Of a stretch of 64,000 nt of DNA, positions 36,356-44,389 are shown one piece after another. The notes beneath the pieces are model-generated. The model did no database searches. It was given only the letters and a program-made list of their open reading frames with translations, and had not been told where the DNA came from. Positions within the stretch are counted from its first letter, which is position 1; each line of letters opens with the position of its first letter. The stretch comes from JACKII01 sp965202745. Its GTDB lineage: Bacteria; Pseudomonadota; Alphaproteobacteria; Bin95. The position numbers were made by a program, and so were the translations under genes. The stretch covers positions 186,001 through 250,000 of the forward strand of contig CBDBCB010000019.1 in assembly GCA_965202745.1 (NCBI GenBank), in the 5' to 3' direction.

Positions 36356-37465
36356 CTAAACCCGCCCGTCGGCATAGCCGCCGATATTGAGGGCTTCCCG
36401 GAAGTCGGCGCTGACCTCCGCTTTGACCTCTTCCAGCGGAATGCCGGTAGCATCGGCGATGCGGTCGATGGCGTTGAAGGTCGCGGCGACGCCCGCAGCA
36501 TCGACCAGCCCTGCATCGCCCACCGCAGCACGCAAAGCCTCCCGCGCTTGGACCAAAGTGGCTTCGTCATCACTCAGCAATGCGTCGGCAAAGGCGAACA
36601 ACTCAACGCCCGCGGCAACGCCGCCACCGTCGCTGCCATCGCCATGGATGGCTGAGAGATCGTAGTCTTCACCAGACGCCTGACCGCTCGCACGGAGCAG
36701 CACCAAATGACTGGTGGTTCAATAGATACATCGGTTGAGCGCCGAGACCCTGGCGGCCAGAAACTCGATCTGGGCATGGGTAATCGGACGGAACTCCCGG
36801 GAGAAGTCTCGCATCCACGCGCCCGGTAGATACTGCGCGCCCACCAGACTGAACCAGGAGCGCATCTCGTTCGGCACCAGGGTCAGTGCCTTCTGGATGT
36901 TCGCCCCCATCATGCCGCCGTAAATGTCGGCTTCGGGACCGCTGGCGTCTTCACCATTGATGGTGGAAACCCAGCCTGGACCGGGCGAGGCACTGGAGGG
37001 GCGGTAGCCCGTCGGCTCTCCCGGTACCGGTTCAGACAGGGGAAGTTGCGCGAGCCCCAATGCCTTGGCAAAAGTATCCAGGCTGACCGTGCGCGCGATG
37101 ACGCCGACGATCTCTACATATTGCTCTCCGCTGAGGCCCTGTTCCAGCAAGCTGCCATACCAGCTTTTGCCAAGCCGGCCGGGGTCCGACACGATGCGGT
37201 GCACGGTCTCCACCACCAGGTCTGGCAGGCCGCCCGCGTGGTCATGCACACCCTGCACCGCGCTGGGTGACAAGGCATCAGCCCGCGCCTGACATAGCAT
37301 GCAGGAACGGGCATCCCTGGCAGCCTGTGCCATGGCCAAACGCTGGCTGCTGGTGTACCAGCTGCCGGGCGTCGCGATGTGCTGCCACGCGCGCGTTTGC
37401 TCGCTCAGGATATCGTCGCGGATGGCGATTTGCGCATCCGGATAGAGGCTGTATATATCGCTCAT
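36356..37465 (-). CDS. tandem AhpD/CMD-like protein with in-frame UGA (candidate selenoprotein)
   Basis: 369 residues if UGA is read as selenocysteine. Two AhpD/carboxymuconolactone-decarboxylase-like halves are seen. The first has ARSCMLCQARADALS (CxxC at 55-58). The second has NRC-I-Y-UGA-TTSH, so the UGA at 36719-36721 (codon 249) takes the place of the second Cys of the CxxC...H motif of the AhpD family. The frame stays open for 120 codons beyond it with strongly family-like sequence (GVELFAFADALLSDDEATL, TFNAIDRIADATGIPLEEVKAE). A hairpin with the bacterial SECIS layout starts 19 bases after UGA. Redox or peroxidase activity is expected of the family. The alternative is a plain nonsense mutation. 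Sec machinery genes are not in this window. Confidence 0.65.
36684..36700 (-). promoter_or_regulatory. SECIS-like hairpin after the UGA
   Basis: In mRNA sense: CUGCUC - CGUGC - GAGCGG, a 6-bp stem (one G-U) with a 5-base loop whose second base is G. The loop starts 25 nucleotides after the UGA. This meets the usual bacterial SECIS criteria of a loop about 16-37 nt from UGA with G in the first two loop positions. A second small hairpin (CACCA/UGGUG) lies closer to the UGA. Short stems arise easily by chance in GC-rich DNA. Confidence 0.4.
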
Positions 37466-37531
37466 CTGGCTAGCATAACCTCCGATATGCACACAGCGCA
37501 ACATGCCGCTGGCCGTGGCTGGGCTGAGGGT

Positions 37532-37560
37532 TTGACAGCCGCCCGGTCCCGGCCTATAAG
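37532..37560 (+). promoter_or_regulatory. sigma-70-type promoter of rpsD
   Basis: TTGACA (37532-37537), 17-base spacer, TATAAG (37555-37560). A perfect -35 box, optimal spacing and a near-consensus -10, in the gap between the divergent AhpD-like gene and rpsD. It leaves a leader of about 118 bases, long enough for S4-type feedback control, although no specific structure was proved. Confidence 0.8.
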
Positions 37561-37684
37561 CCCCGGCTATTCCCGAGAAAGTGGGCTCGCCTAATCAAGC
37601 GATGTCCCCGCCTCCGGCACCCCTGGGTGAGCGGCAGGACTATCGGGACAACAAAGATCATCCTGCAAAAGGACTACAGACCAA

Positions 37685-38299
37685 ATGTCAAAGCGCATTG
37701 CCGCTAAGCACAAGATTGACCGCCGCCTCAGCGTAAACCTGTGGGGCCGTCCCAAAAGCCCCTTCAACCGCCGTGAGACCGGCCCGGGCCAGCATGGTGC
37801 CCGCCGCAAGAAGGCGACCGACTTCGGCACGCAGCTGCGCGCCAAGCAGCAGCTGAAGGGCTATTACGGCAACATCACGGAAAAGCAGTTCCGCCGCCTG
37901 TATGACGCCGCCACCAGCCGCCGCGGCGATACGTCGGAGAACCTGATTGAGCTGCTGGAGCGCCGCCTGGACGCAGTGGTCTACCGCCTAAAATTCGTCC
38001 CCACCGTGTTCGCTGCCCGCCAGTTTGTGAACCATGGCCATGTCACGGTGAACGGCAAGCGCGTCAACATTCCGTCCTATCGTGTCAGCGACGGCGATGT
38101 GATCGAAGTTCGCGAGAAGAGCCGCAACATGGCGCTGGTGCTTGAAGCCATGGAATCCGGCGAACGTGACGTACCGGACTATCTGGAAGTTGACCACAAC
38201 GCGATGAAGGGTTCCTTCAGCCGCGCGCCGAAACTGGCGGATGTGCCCTACCCGGTGCAGATGCAGCCGAACCTCGTGATCGAGTTCTACTCACGCTAA
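37685..38299 (+). CDS. rpsD: 30S ribosomal protein S4
   Basis: A 204-residue primary 16S-binding protein. It starts SKRIAAKHKIDRRL, has the alphaproteobacterial segment NLWGRPKSPFNRRETGPGQHG in place of zinc-type cysteines, and the S4 RNA-binding motif LERRLDAVVYRLKFVPTVFAARQFVNHGHVTVNG near residue 95. It ends VQMQPNLVIEFYSR. A single-gene location is normal in alphaproteobacteria. AAGGA lies about 12 bases ahead of the ATG. Intact, in contrast to its broken neighbours. Confidence 0.98.
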   Translation: MSKRIAAKHKIDRRLSVNLWGRPKSPFNRRETGPGQHGARRKKATDFGTQLRAKQQLKGYYGNITEKQFRRLYDAATSRRGDTSENLIELLERRLDAVVYRLKFVPTVFAARQFVNHGHVTVNGKRVNIPSYRVSDGDVIEVREKSRNMALVLEAMESGERDVPDYLEVDHNAMKGSFSRAPKLADVPYPVQMQPNLVIEFYSR

Positions 38300-38323
38300 A
38301 CCGATGTTTGGGGAGATAGTTTG

Positions 38324-38818
38324 ATGACGACCGTCTCCCCACCTATCGAGGCGGAGTTTCTCTCGCCGGAAGAACGGGACCGGCTGAACAGTGACCGCCG
38401 GATGCTCTATTATTCCGAAGACTGGGTCACCGAGCCTAACCGTGCGGACAGCGGAACAGCGCTTGGTCTGGAAGCGCAAGCCAAGGTCCGCGTGTTATTG
38501 CTTCGCGGCATGGACGAAGCGGAAATCCGAGAAGCCGCCCTGACCGCATTGGCAAATGCAGAACAACGCATCACTATCCAACACCGCCGAAAAGGCTGGG
38601 CCGCGGTTGCGCTTTGCGTCAGCATCGCATTGCTCGGTGCCATTACCTGGGAAGGCCGCGGCGACGGGCATCATCTGATGAACGTGGTTCTGCTGGGTGC
38701 CATCGGTCTGATGATCGCCCACGCTATCCGCTCCCGCGGGACCCGGGTTCGAACCAGGATGCTGGCATCTGTCAACGCCCGCAAAGACGTCTGGCGCAAG
38801 GCAATCGCCGAGCTTTAA
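38324..38818 (+). CDS. small membrane protein of unknown function
   Basis: About 164 residues. A charged, cytosolic-looking N-terminus (LSPEERDRLNSDRRMLYYSEDW) is followed by a helical stretch and two hydrophobic segments, GWAAVALCVSIALLGAITW and MNVVLLGAIGLMIAHAI, about residues 92-130. A basic tail comes last. I do not recognise the family. GGGGAGA stands before the ATG at 38324; a TTG one codon earlier is possible. Likely co-transcribed with rpsD (24-base gap) and convergent with uvrC. Confidence 0.65.
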   Translation: MTTVSPPIEAEFLSPEERDRLNSDRRMLYYSEDWVTEPNRADSGTALGLEAQAKVRVLLLRGMDEAEIREAALTALANAEQRITIQHRRKGWAAVALCVSIALLGAITWEGRGDGHHLMNVVLLGAIGLMIAHAIRSRGTRVRTRMLASVNARKDVWRKAIAEL

Positions 38819-38836
38819 GAGCCACCCCCAACAGCC

Positions 38837-40735
38837 CTAATGCAGCGCGTCGTAGATTTTCTGCGCCACCGACTGGTTAATACCGCCAACTTTGGTGAGC
38901 TCATCCACGCTGGCCCGCGTCACTGCCCGCACCGAGCCGAAATGGATCAATAACTGCTTTTTGCGCTTCGGCCCGACGCCGGGGATAGAGTCCAGTTGCG
39001 AGCCGCGCACCTTGGCCTGCCGGGCCTGCCGATGTGCGCCGATGGCGTAGCGGTGCGCCTCGTCCCGCAAGCGCTGCAGGTGCATCAGAGCCGGGTCGTT
39101 CGGTGCGAGCCGGAAGTTGCCTCGCTCCTGGCTGACGAACTGCTCCAGCCCTGCGTCGCGGTCCGGTCCCTTGGATATGGCAACCATGGCAATATCCGTC
39201 AGACCCAAGGTCTCCAGCACCTCGCGCGCAGCCGAGAATTGCCCCTTGCCGCCATCGATCAGCAGCAAGTCCGGCCGCATATGGCTGTCGGTATCGGAAT
39301 CGTCGGAAGCCAGCTTGCGCAGGCGGCGGAACAAAACTTCCTTCAGCATGGCATAGTCATCGTCACCCGCCGTGCCGCTGCCGTGCTTGCCGATCTTGAA
39401 GCGGTGGAACGCCTGGCGCAGCCAGCCCTCCGGTGTGTAGACCACCATGCCGCCCATCGGGTTTGTGCCCATCAGGTGGCTGTTGTCGTAGATCTCCACC
39501 CGCTCCAGCGGTCCATCCAGGTCGAGGGTTTTGGCGATGGCCTCCAGCGCTTGCGCGTGGCCGGCCTGCTGGTTCAGGCGCTGCTTCAGCGCGTGCAGGG
39601 CGTTCTCCTGCGCCTGCTCCACCACTCTGCGGCGCGGGCCACGCTGGGGGGTTAGCAACGAAATCCGGTGGCCCTCACGAATGCTCAAAGCCTCTTGAAG
39701 CAGATCGATATCGACGGGCGTCTCGGACAAGACAATGGTCTTTGGCACCGGATGTGTGTGGTAGAATTGCGCCAGAAAGCTGTCCATGATCTCCGCGTCA
39801 GTGGTGGAGGCCTCGCAGTTCTGGAAATAGGGTTTGCCACCCTGGTTCTGGCCGGCGCGGAAGAACCAAACCAAAATGCAAATCCGGTCGCCATGGCGGG
39901 CAAGTGCGAACAGGTCGCTATCCGCCATTTCCAGCACGTTGACGCCCTGCCGGGCCTGCACATGGCCCAGCGCCCGCAGACGGTCGCGGTAGATGGCGGC
40001 CTGTTCGAACTCCATGTTCTCCGCCGCCGACTGCATCCGTCCGGTCCAGGCCTGCCGAACCGCATCGCTGCTGCCTGCCAGAAACTGGCGCGCGGCCTCG
40101 ACGCTGTCCTCGTAATCTTCTCTGCTGACCAGGCCGACACAGGGTGCCAGGCAGCGCTTGATCTGATGCAGCAGGCAGGGCCGTGTACGCGAGCGGAAGA
40201 TATGATCGGAGCAGGAGCGCAGTTGAAACGCCTTCTGTAGCGAAACGATGGTGCTCTCCACCGCCCCTGCCGAGGCGAACGGGCCGTAGTATGTATTTTC
40301 CGGTTTTTTCTTGCCCCGGTGCTTGGAGAGCATGGGGCAGTCGTGCCCGCGCGACAGCTCGATATAGGGAAAGCTCTTGTCGTCCCGGAACAGGATGTTG
40401 AACTTCGGCCGTTCCGACTTGATCAGGTTGTTTTCCAGCAGCAGAGCTTCCGCCTCGCTATTGGTCACAGTGGTCGTGAGCGTTGCCGTCCCCGCGATCA
40501 TGCGCAGAATGCGGTTCGGCAGGTTGGTAGGGTTAGCGTAATTGCGCACGCGCTTGGCCAGCGAGGCCGCCTTGCCCACATAGAGCACCTGGCCAGCATC
40601 GTCGCGCATGACATAGCAGCCGGGCCGGTTCGGCATATCGCGCAAGGCCTGACGCACCACCGCAAAGCCACGCTGGAGCGATGGGGTCGCCCTGTATTCC
40701 TGTTCCCCGGCGGCAGACGATGTGGTCTGGGTCAT
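38837..40735 (-). CDS. uvrC: excinuclease ABC subunit C
   Basis: A 632-residue nucleotide-excision-repair nuclease making the 3' and 5' incisions. The N-terminal GIY-YIG domain begins MPNRPGCYVMRDDAGQVLYVGKAASLAKRV. It is followed by the Cys-rich RPCLLHQIKRCLAPC and a UVR motif (AENMEFEQAAIYRDRL, about residue 235). The RNase H-like 5' nuclease part includes VEIYDNSHLMGTNPMGGMVV and LLIDGGKGQ. A C-terminal helix-hairpin-helix pair ends LTKVGGINQSVAQKIYDALH. Ends with TAG. The start overlaps the lptD stop by four bases, so translation is coupled to lptD, an unusual pairing. Confidence 0.97.
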   Translation of the reverse strand: MTQTTSSAAGEQEYRATPSLQRGFAVVRQALRDMPNRPGCYVMRDDAGQVLYVGKAASLAKRVRNYANPTNLPNRILRMIAGTATLTTTVTNSEAEALLLENNLIKSERPKFNILFRDDKSFPYIELSRGHDCPMLSKHRGKKKPENTYYGPFASAGAVESTIVSLQKAFQLRSCSDHIFRSRTRPCLLHQIKRCLAPCVGLVSREDYEDSVEAARQFLAGSSDAVRQAWTGRMQSAAENMEFEQAAIYRDRLRALGHVQARQGVNVLEMADSDLFALARHGDRICILVWFFRAGQNQGGKPYFQNCEASTTDAEIMDSFLAQFYHTHPVPKTIVLSETPVDIDLLQEALSIREGHRISLLTPQRGPRRRVVEQAQENALHALKQRLNQQAGHAQALEAIAKTLDLDGPLERVEIYDNSHLMGTNPMGGMVVYTPEGWLRQAFHRFKIGKHGSGTAGDDDYAMLKEVLFRRLRKLASDDSDTDSHMRPDLLLIDGGKGQFSAAREVLETLGLTDIAMVAISKGPDRDAGLEQFVSQERGNFRLAPNDPALMHLQRLRDEAHRYAIGAHRQARQAKVRGSQLDSIPGVGPKRKKQLLIHFGSVRAVTRASVDELTKVGGINQSVAQKIYDALH

Positions 40736-42957
40736 TGCTCTTCTAAGGTTTGTTTTCCGCTGGCCGATCCTAGATGACGCAGGGCGATCCGGAAAATCAC
40801 CGAATTGTTTGGCCCAGCTTCAGCGGTGCGCGTGCGGTCTCTCGTGCCAACCAGTTCCAGGCTGATGCACTCATCGCCGTAGGAGATGCCGATCGACGAG
40901 CGCAAGGCCTTGCCGGTATCCAGATCATGCCGGTGCCGGCCCAGCACCGCCCAATGCTCCGTCACCTGCAACCGCATGGACCCGGCGACTTGGTGGGTTT
41001 CCGTCAGGGTCAGACCGTCGAAGGTCCGTTGCTGCTGATAGACGTGCTGCAAGCCGATCTGGACCGGGTCGACATCCAGTTGAACGCCGCTCTCGGCCGC
41101 ACTGATCGAGCCTTCCTCATAATCCCAGCGCAGCCGCTGATAGCCGTTCAGCCACCCACCGGCATGCAAGCCGTAGCCGAACACGATGTCGGAGAACGAC
41201 TCGCTGAGGCCGGTGCCAGTGCCAAAGTTGCGGCTCGAGCCATTGCGGTAGGATTGGCCGACAACGCCGGCCAGGCGGACATTCGACAGGTCAACAGCCG
41301 CTTCCAGCCCATAGTCGATCCGCTGCCCGTCATCGAACCGGTCACGGCCATCGGCAAAGGTCAGGCGGAATAGAGTGGTGGTATTGAATTCCTGGCTTTG
41401 GCTGTCTTCGTTGGGCAGGTCAGCGGTGTTCAGGCCGCCGGGTGCGGCCGTCGCCATGATGCGCGGCGTCAACGTGACGACGGCGCTGCCGACCGGCCGG
41501 AACAGCGGATAGGACCATCCGAGCGTAGCCCGCGGAATGAAGCGCGCACCGATGCCCTCGTCACCACCGGCGGTCTCGGTGCTCTGAAACAGATCGCCCC
41601 TGCCACTGATTTCAACATCGAACAGATTGCCGGCTAGGTTCCAATGTCGGCTAACCGCAATTTCGCTGGCCAGATGCTGGGTATCGCCGCCTTCCGGCCG
41701 GAACAGCACATGGGCACCAACATGGCCTTCGAGAATCAAGCCGCCGACGCCGAGCGGCGCTGCATAGTCGGCGGTGATAAATGGCAGAGCCGTCGGCGTA
41801 TCGTCATCGGTGAAGTTGGTGCGCTGTTCCTGCACCGTGAAGGCCGTCGCATTCAGATACAGCCGCCGGTAGAAGCCTTCCGCGGTCACAAACGAGCGCA
41901 ACACGCCCGCGTCATCAATGTCGAAGGTACGCAGGTAGGTGTCGTCTCCCGCCCGGTAATACTGGAAGTTCGAGCGCCAGTACTCGTCGATATCCGCTTC
42001 GCCCGTCCAGCGCAGGTGACCGCGCAGGGCATTATCCGTTGTCGCGCCGTTCTCGGTCCGCTCCACATAGCCGCCGCTTGCCTCAATCTCTGTCTGTCCG
42101 AACGAAAACAGGTGCCGGTAATTCCCGGAAAAGATCAGCAGCTTCTCCGAGAAGATATGCGGGGTGACCGTCAGGTCGCTGTTCGGCCCGATGTTCCAGA
42201 AAAACGGAACTTCCGTCACGATGCCCAGCGTGTCATCGCTGCCGATGCTGGGGGTCAGAAAACCGGTCTTCTTTTTGACCCGCGGGTCGGGTTGAGAGAA
42301 ATAGGGCGTCCACAGGATAGGAATTCCGTAGAAGTCAAGCGTCGCGTTCTCAAGTTCAATCTCGCGCCGGGTTTCGGAGTGGGTGATCTTGCCAGCCCGC
42401 AATTGCCAGAGCGGCGCACGGTTGGGATCGTCCGGGCAGAGCTTGCAGGGGCTGAACACCGCCCGCTCCACTTCCACCCGGTCCTTGCTGATCCGTGAGG
42501 TTCCGGCTGCGGCCACGCGGCTGCCGTCAGGCAACAAAATCCGCGGCTGAATGGCAAAGCCCTGGTCCAGGTCTTCGGTCAGTTCGACCTCTTCCGCGAA
42601 CAACACCTCACCGGTGGGCTCTACCAGCGTTACATTCCCGGCAGCTGCCACGATCTTGTCCGTAAGTCGGTACTCGACCCGGTCGGCAGTCAGTATCCGG
42701 CCATCCCGGCTGATCTGCACCGATCCGGTGGCCCGGACGGTATCGGTCACTTCGTCGTAATTGGTCTCGTCAGCCTCCAGCAGAAAAGGCAGGTTCTGGT
42801 CGCTGCTGCCGCCAAATTGAAACGCCGACAGCGGCTTGTCCGACCCGCTCGTCATTGCCGCATGGCTGGCACACGCGGCGAGCGCCAGCAGCACGATCGC
42901 GGCCAGTTGGGCAAGCAGATGCCGTTGTCGCTCCAAAAGCTTCACGCAGTTCCTCAT
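40732..42957 (-). CDS. lptD: LPS-assembly protein LptD
   Basis: A 741-residue outer-membrane beta-barrel that, with LptE, inserts lipopolysaccharide into the outer leaflet. Signal peptide at residues about 1-34. The N-terminal OstA/LptA-like jellyroll (LEADETNYDEVTDTVRATGSVQI, ILTADRVEYRLTD) is followed by the conserved SPCKLCPDDPNRAPLWQLRAGKITH. The barrel (SNFQYYRAGDDTYLR, HLASEIAVSRHWNLAGNLFDVE and others) ends in an aromatic-poor final strand, VIFRIALRHLG. Normal length. It shows that the organism makes LPS or a similar outer-leaflet lipid. Coupled to uvrC rather than surA. Confidence 0.95.
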   Translation of the reverse strand: MRNCVKLLERQRHLLAQLAAIVLLALAACASHAAMTSGSDKPLSAFQFGGSSDQNLPFLLEADETNYDEVTDTVRATGSVQISRDGRILTADRVEYRLTDKIVAAAGNVTLVEPTGEVLFAEEVELTEDLDQGFAIQPRILLPDGSRVAAAGTSRISKDRVEVERAVFSPCKLCPDDPNRAPLWQLRAGKITHSETRREIELENATLDFYGIPILWTPYFSQPDPRVKKKTGFLTPSIGSDDTLGIVTEVPFFWNIGPNSDLTVTPHIFSEKLLIFSGNYRHLFSFGQTEIEASGGYVERTENGATTDNALRGHLRWTGEADIDEYWRSNFQYYRAGDDTYLRTFDIDDAGVLRSFVTAEGFYRRLYLNATAFTVQEQRTNFTDDDTPTALPFITADYAAPLGVGGLILEGHVGAHVLFRPEGGDTQHLASEIAVSRHWNLAGNLFDVEISGRGDLFQSTETAGGDEGIGARFIPRATLGWSYPLFRPVGSAVVTLTPRIMATAAPGGLNTADLPNEDSQSQEFNTTTLFRLTFADGRDRFDDGQRIDYGLEAAVDLSNVRLAGVVGQSYRNGSSRNFGTGTGLSESFSDIVFGYGLHAGGWLNGYQRLRWDYEEGSISAAESGVQLDVDPVQIGLQHVYQQQRTFDGLTLTETHQVAGSMRLQVTEHWAVLGRHRHDLDTGKALRSSIGISYGDECISLELVGTRDRTRTAEAGPNNSVIFRIALRHLGSASGKQTLEEQ

Positions 42958-43050
42958 TATGACGGGCGTCTCAGAGTGGCGGGCGCCTAGCCAATGGCTT
43001 ATCCTTGAGAATGAATTGAGTCACGTCCCTTCACCCGGAGTTATCCATCC

Positions 43051-44265
43051 TTGCCTTTGCCACGCACCCCCGGCGCCGGTCCGATGAGCGGAGTCCGCGT
43101 TCTCGACATTGCGACATTCATTGCTGCGCCTCACGCTGCCACCATTTTGGGCGAATTTGGAGCGGAGATCATCAAGATCGAGCACCCGAACCAGGGCGAC
43201 CCCTGGCGGCGTTATGGAACACCCAGTGAGCGCAGTGATTCGTCATTGGCCTGGCTGACGGAAGCGCGAAACAAAGAATCGGTTGCCCTCGATCTGCGCT
43301 CAAGGGAGGGCAAGGAGCTGTTCCTGCGGCTGGTCGGCCTGTCAGATGTCATCTGCGAGAATTTCCGGCCCGGCACGCTGGCAAAGTGGGGGCTCGGCTA
43401 TGATGTCCTGCGCGAGATTAACCCGCGGCTTATCATGCTGCATGTCTCCGGCTATGGGCAGACCGGTCCCTACAAGGACCGTCCCGGCTTTGCCCGCATC
43501 GCCCATGGTGTTGGCGGCCTGACCCATCTGGCAGGCGTGCCCAGCGGGCCGCCGGTGACGCCGGGCTCCACCTCGCTCGGCGACTACATGACCGGCATGT
43601 ACGGCGCGATTGGCATCATGATGGCCTTGCGCGAGGTTGAAGCGGGCGGTCTGGGCCAGGAAGTCGACGTAGCCCTCTATGAAAGCGTGTTCCGGGTGCT
43701 GGACGAACTGGTGCCAGCCTACGCTGCCAAAGGCACCATTCGCGGACGAGAGGGCATCGGCACGCTCAACGCGTGCCCGCATGGACACTTCGAATGTGGC
43801 GATGGTAAGTGGATGGCCATCGCCTGTACCTCCGACAAGATGTTCGAGCGGTTATGCCAAGCCATGCACCGGCCGGACTTTGCCGAGAGGTATGGCAAGG
43901 TTAAGGACCGGCTCGCAGGCCGGGACGAGGTTGATAGCGCTGTCCAGGCCTGGACCGGATCCATGACCCGCGAGGAAGTGCTGGCGCTTTGCGTGGCGTC
44001 GGAGGTGCCCGCTGGTGCCATCAACTCGGTCGAGGACATGTTCAACGACGCCCAATATGCAGCGCGCGAGAACCTGCTGAAAGTGATAGAGCCTATCGTC
44101 GGCGAACTGACCGTGCCGGGCGTCATCCCCAAAATGAGCGGCACGCCGGGAGTCCTGAAGAGCCTGGGTCCGGCGTTCAAGAGCGCCAACGAGAAGATTT
44201 ACGGCGGCTTGCTCGGCCTGACGCCGGGTGAGATGGCCGCTTTGGAAGAGAAAGGCGTTATTTAG
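43051..44265 (+). CDS. CaiB/BaiF-type (class III) CoA-transferase
   Basis: A 404-residue family III CoA-transferase that moves CoA between organic acids. Seen: GVRVLDIATFIAAPHAATILGEFGAEIIKIEHP, SLAWLTEARNKESVALDLR, and SDVICENFRPGTLAKWGLGYDVLREINPRLIMLHVSGYGQTGPY. The catalytic Asp should lie in SLGDYMTGMYGA (about residue 177). The TTG at 43051 is the longest start; an ATG at 43084, just before SGVRVLD, is equally credible. The substrate is unknown. Nearby hydantoinase-type genes and a carboxylate transporter suggest organic-acid catabolism. Confidence 0.9.
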   Translation: MPLPRTPGAGPMSGVRVLDIATFIAAPHAATILGEFGAEIIKIEHPNQGDPWRRYGTPSERSDSSLAWLTEARNKESVALDLRSREGKELFLRLVGLSDVICENFRPGTLAKWGLGYDVLREINPRLIMLHVSGYGQTGPYKDRPGFARIAHGVGGLTHLAGVPSGPPVTPGSTSLGDYMTGMYGAIGIMMALREVEAGGLGQEVDVALYESVFRVLDELVPAYAAKGTIRGREGIGTLNACPHGHFECGDGKWMAIACTSDKMFERLCQAMHRPDFAERYGKVKDRLAGRDEVDSAVQAWTGSMTREEVLALCVASEVPAGAINSVEDMFNDAQYAARENLLKVIEPIVGELTVPGVIPKMSGTPGVLKSLGPAFKSANEKIYGGLLGLTPGEMAALEEKGVI

Positions 44266-44286
44266 GGGCGGCTGGCAAACCTAATA

Positions 44287-44387
44287 CCTTCATCCTGAGG
44301 TGGCGCCGTAGGCGCCCTCGAAGGGTCAGTTTCCCCGCCGCCTTCGAGGCCCGCTTTGCGCGCGCCTCAGGCTGAAGGTGACGGGAG
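44287..44387. repeat. REP-like composite palindrome
   Basis: Contains TTCATCCTGAGG...CCCTCGAAGGGTCAG and then CCTTCGAGG...GCGCCTCAGGCTGAAGG, two REP half-pairs in inverted order between the convergent CoA-transferase and hyuA ends. This position is typical for REP units serving as transcription boundaries. Confidence 0.65.
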
Positions 44388-44389
44388 AA

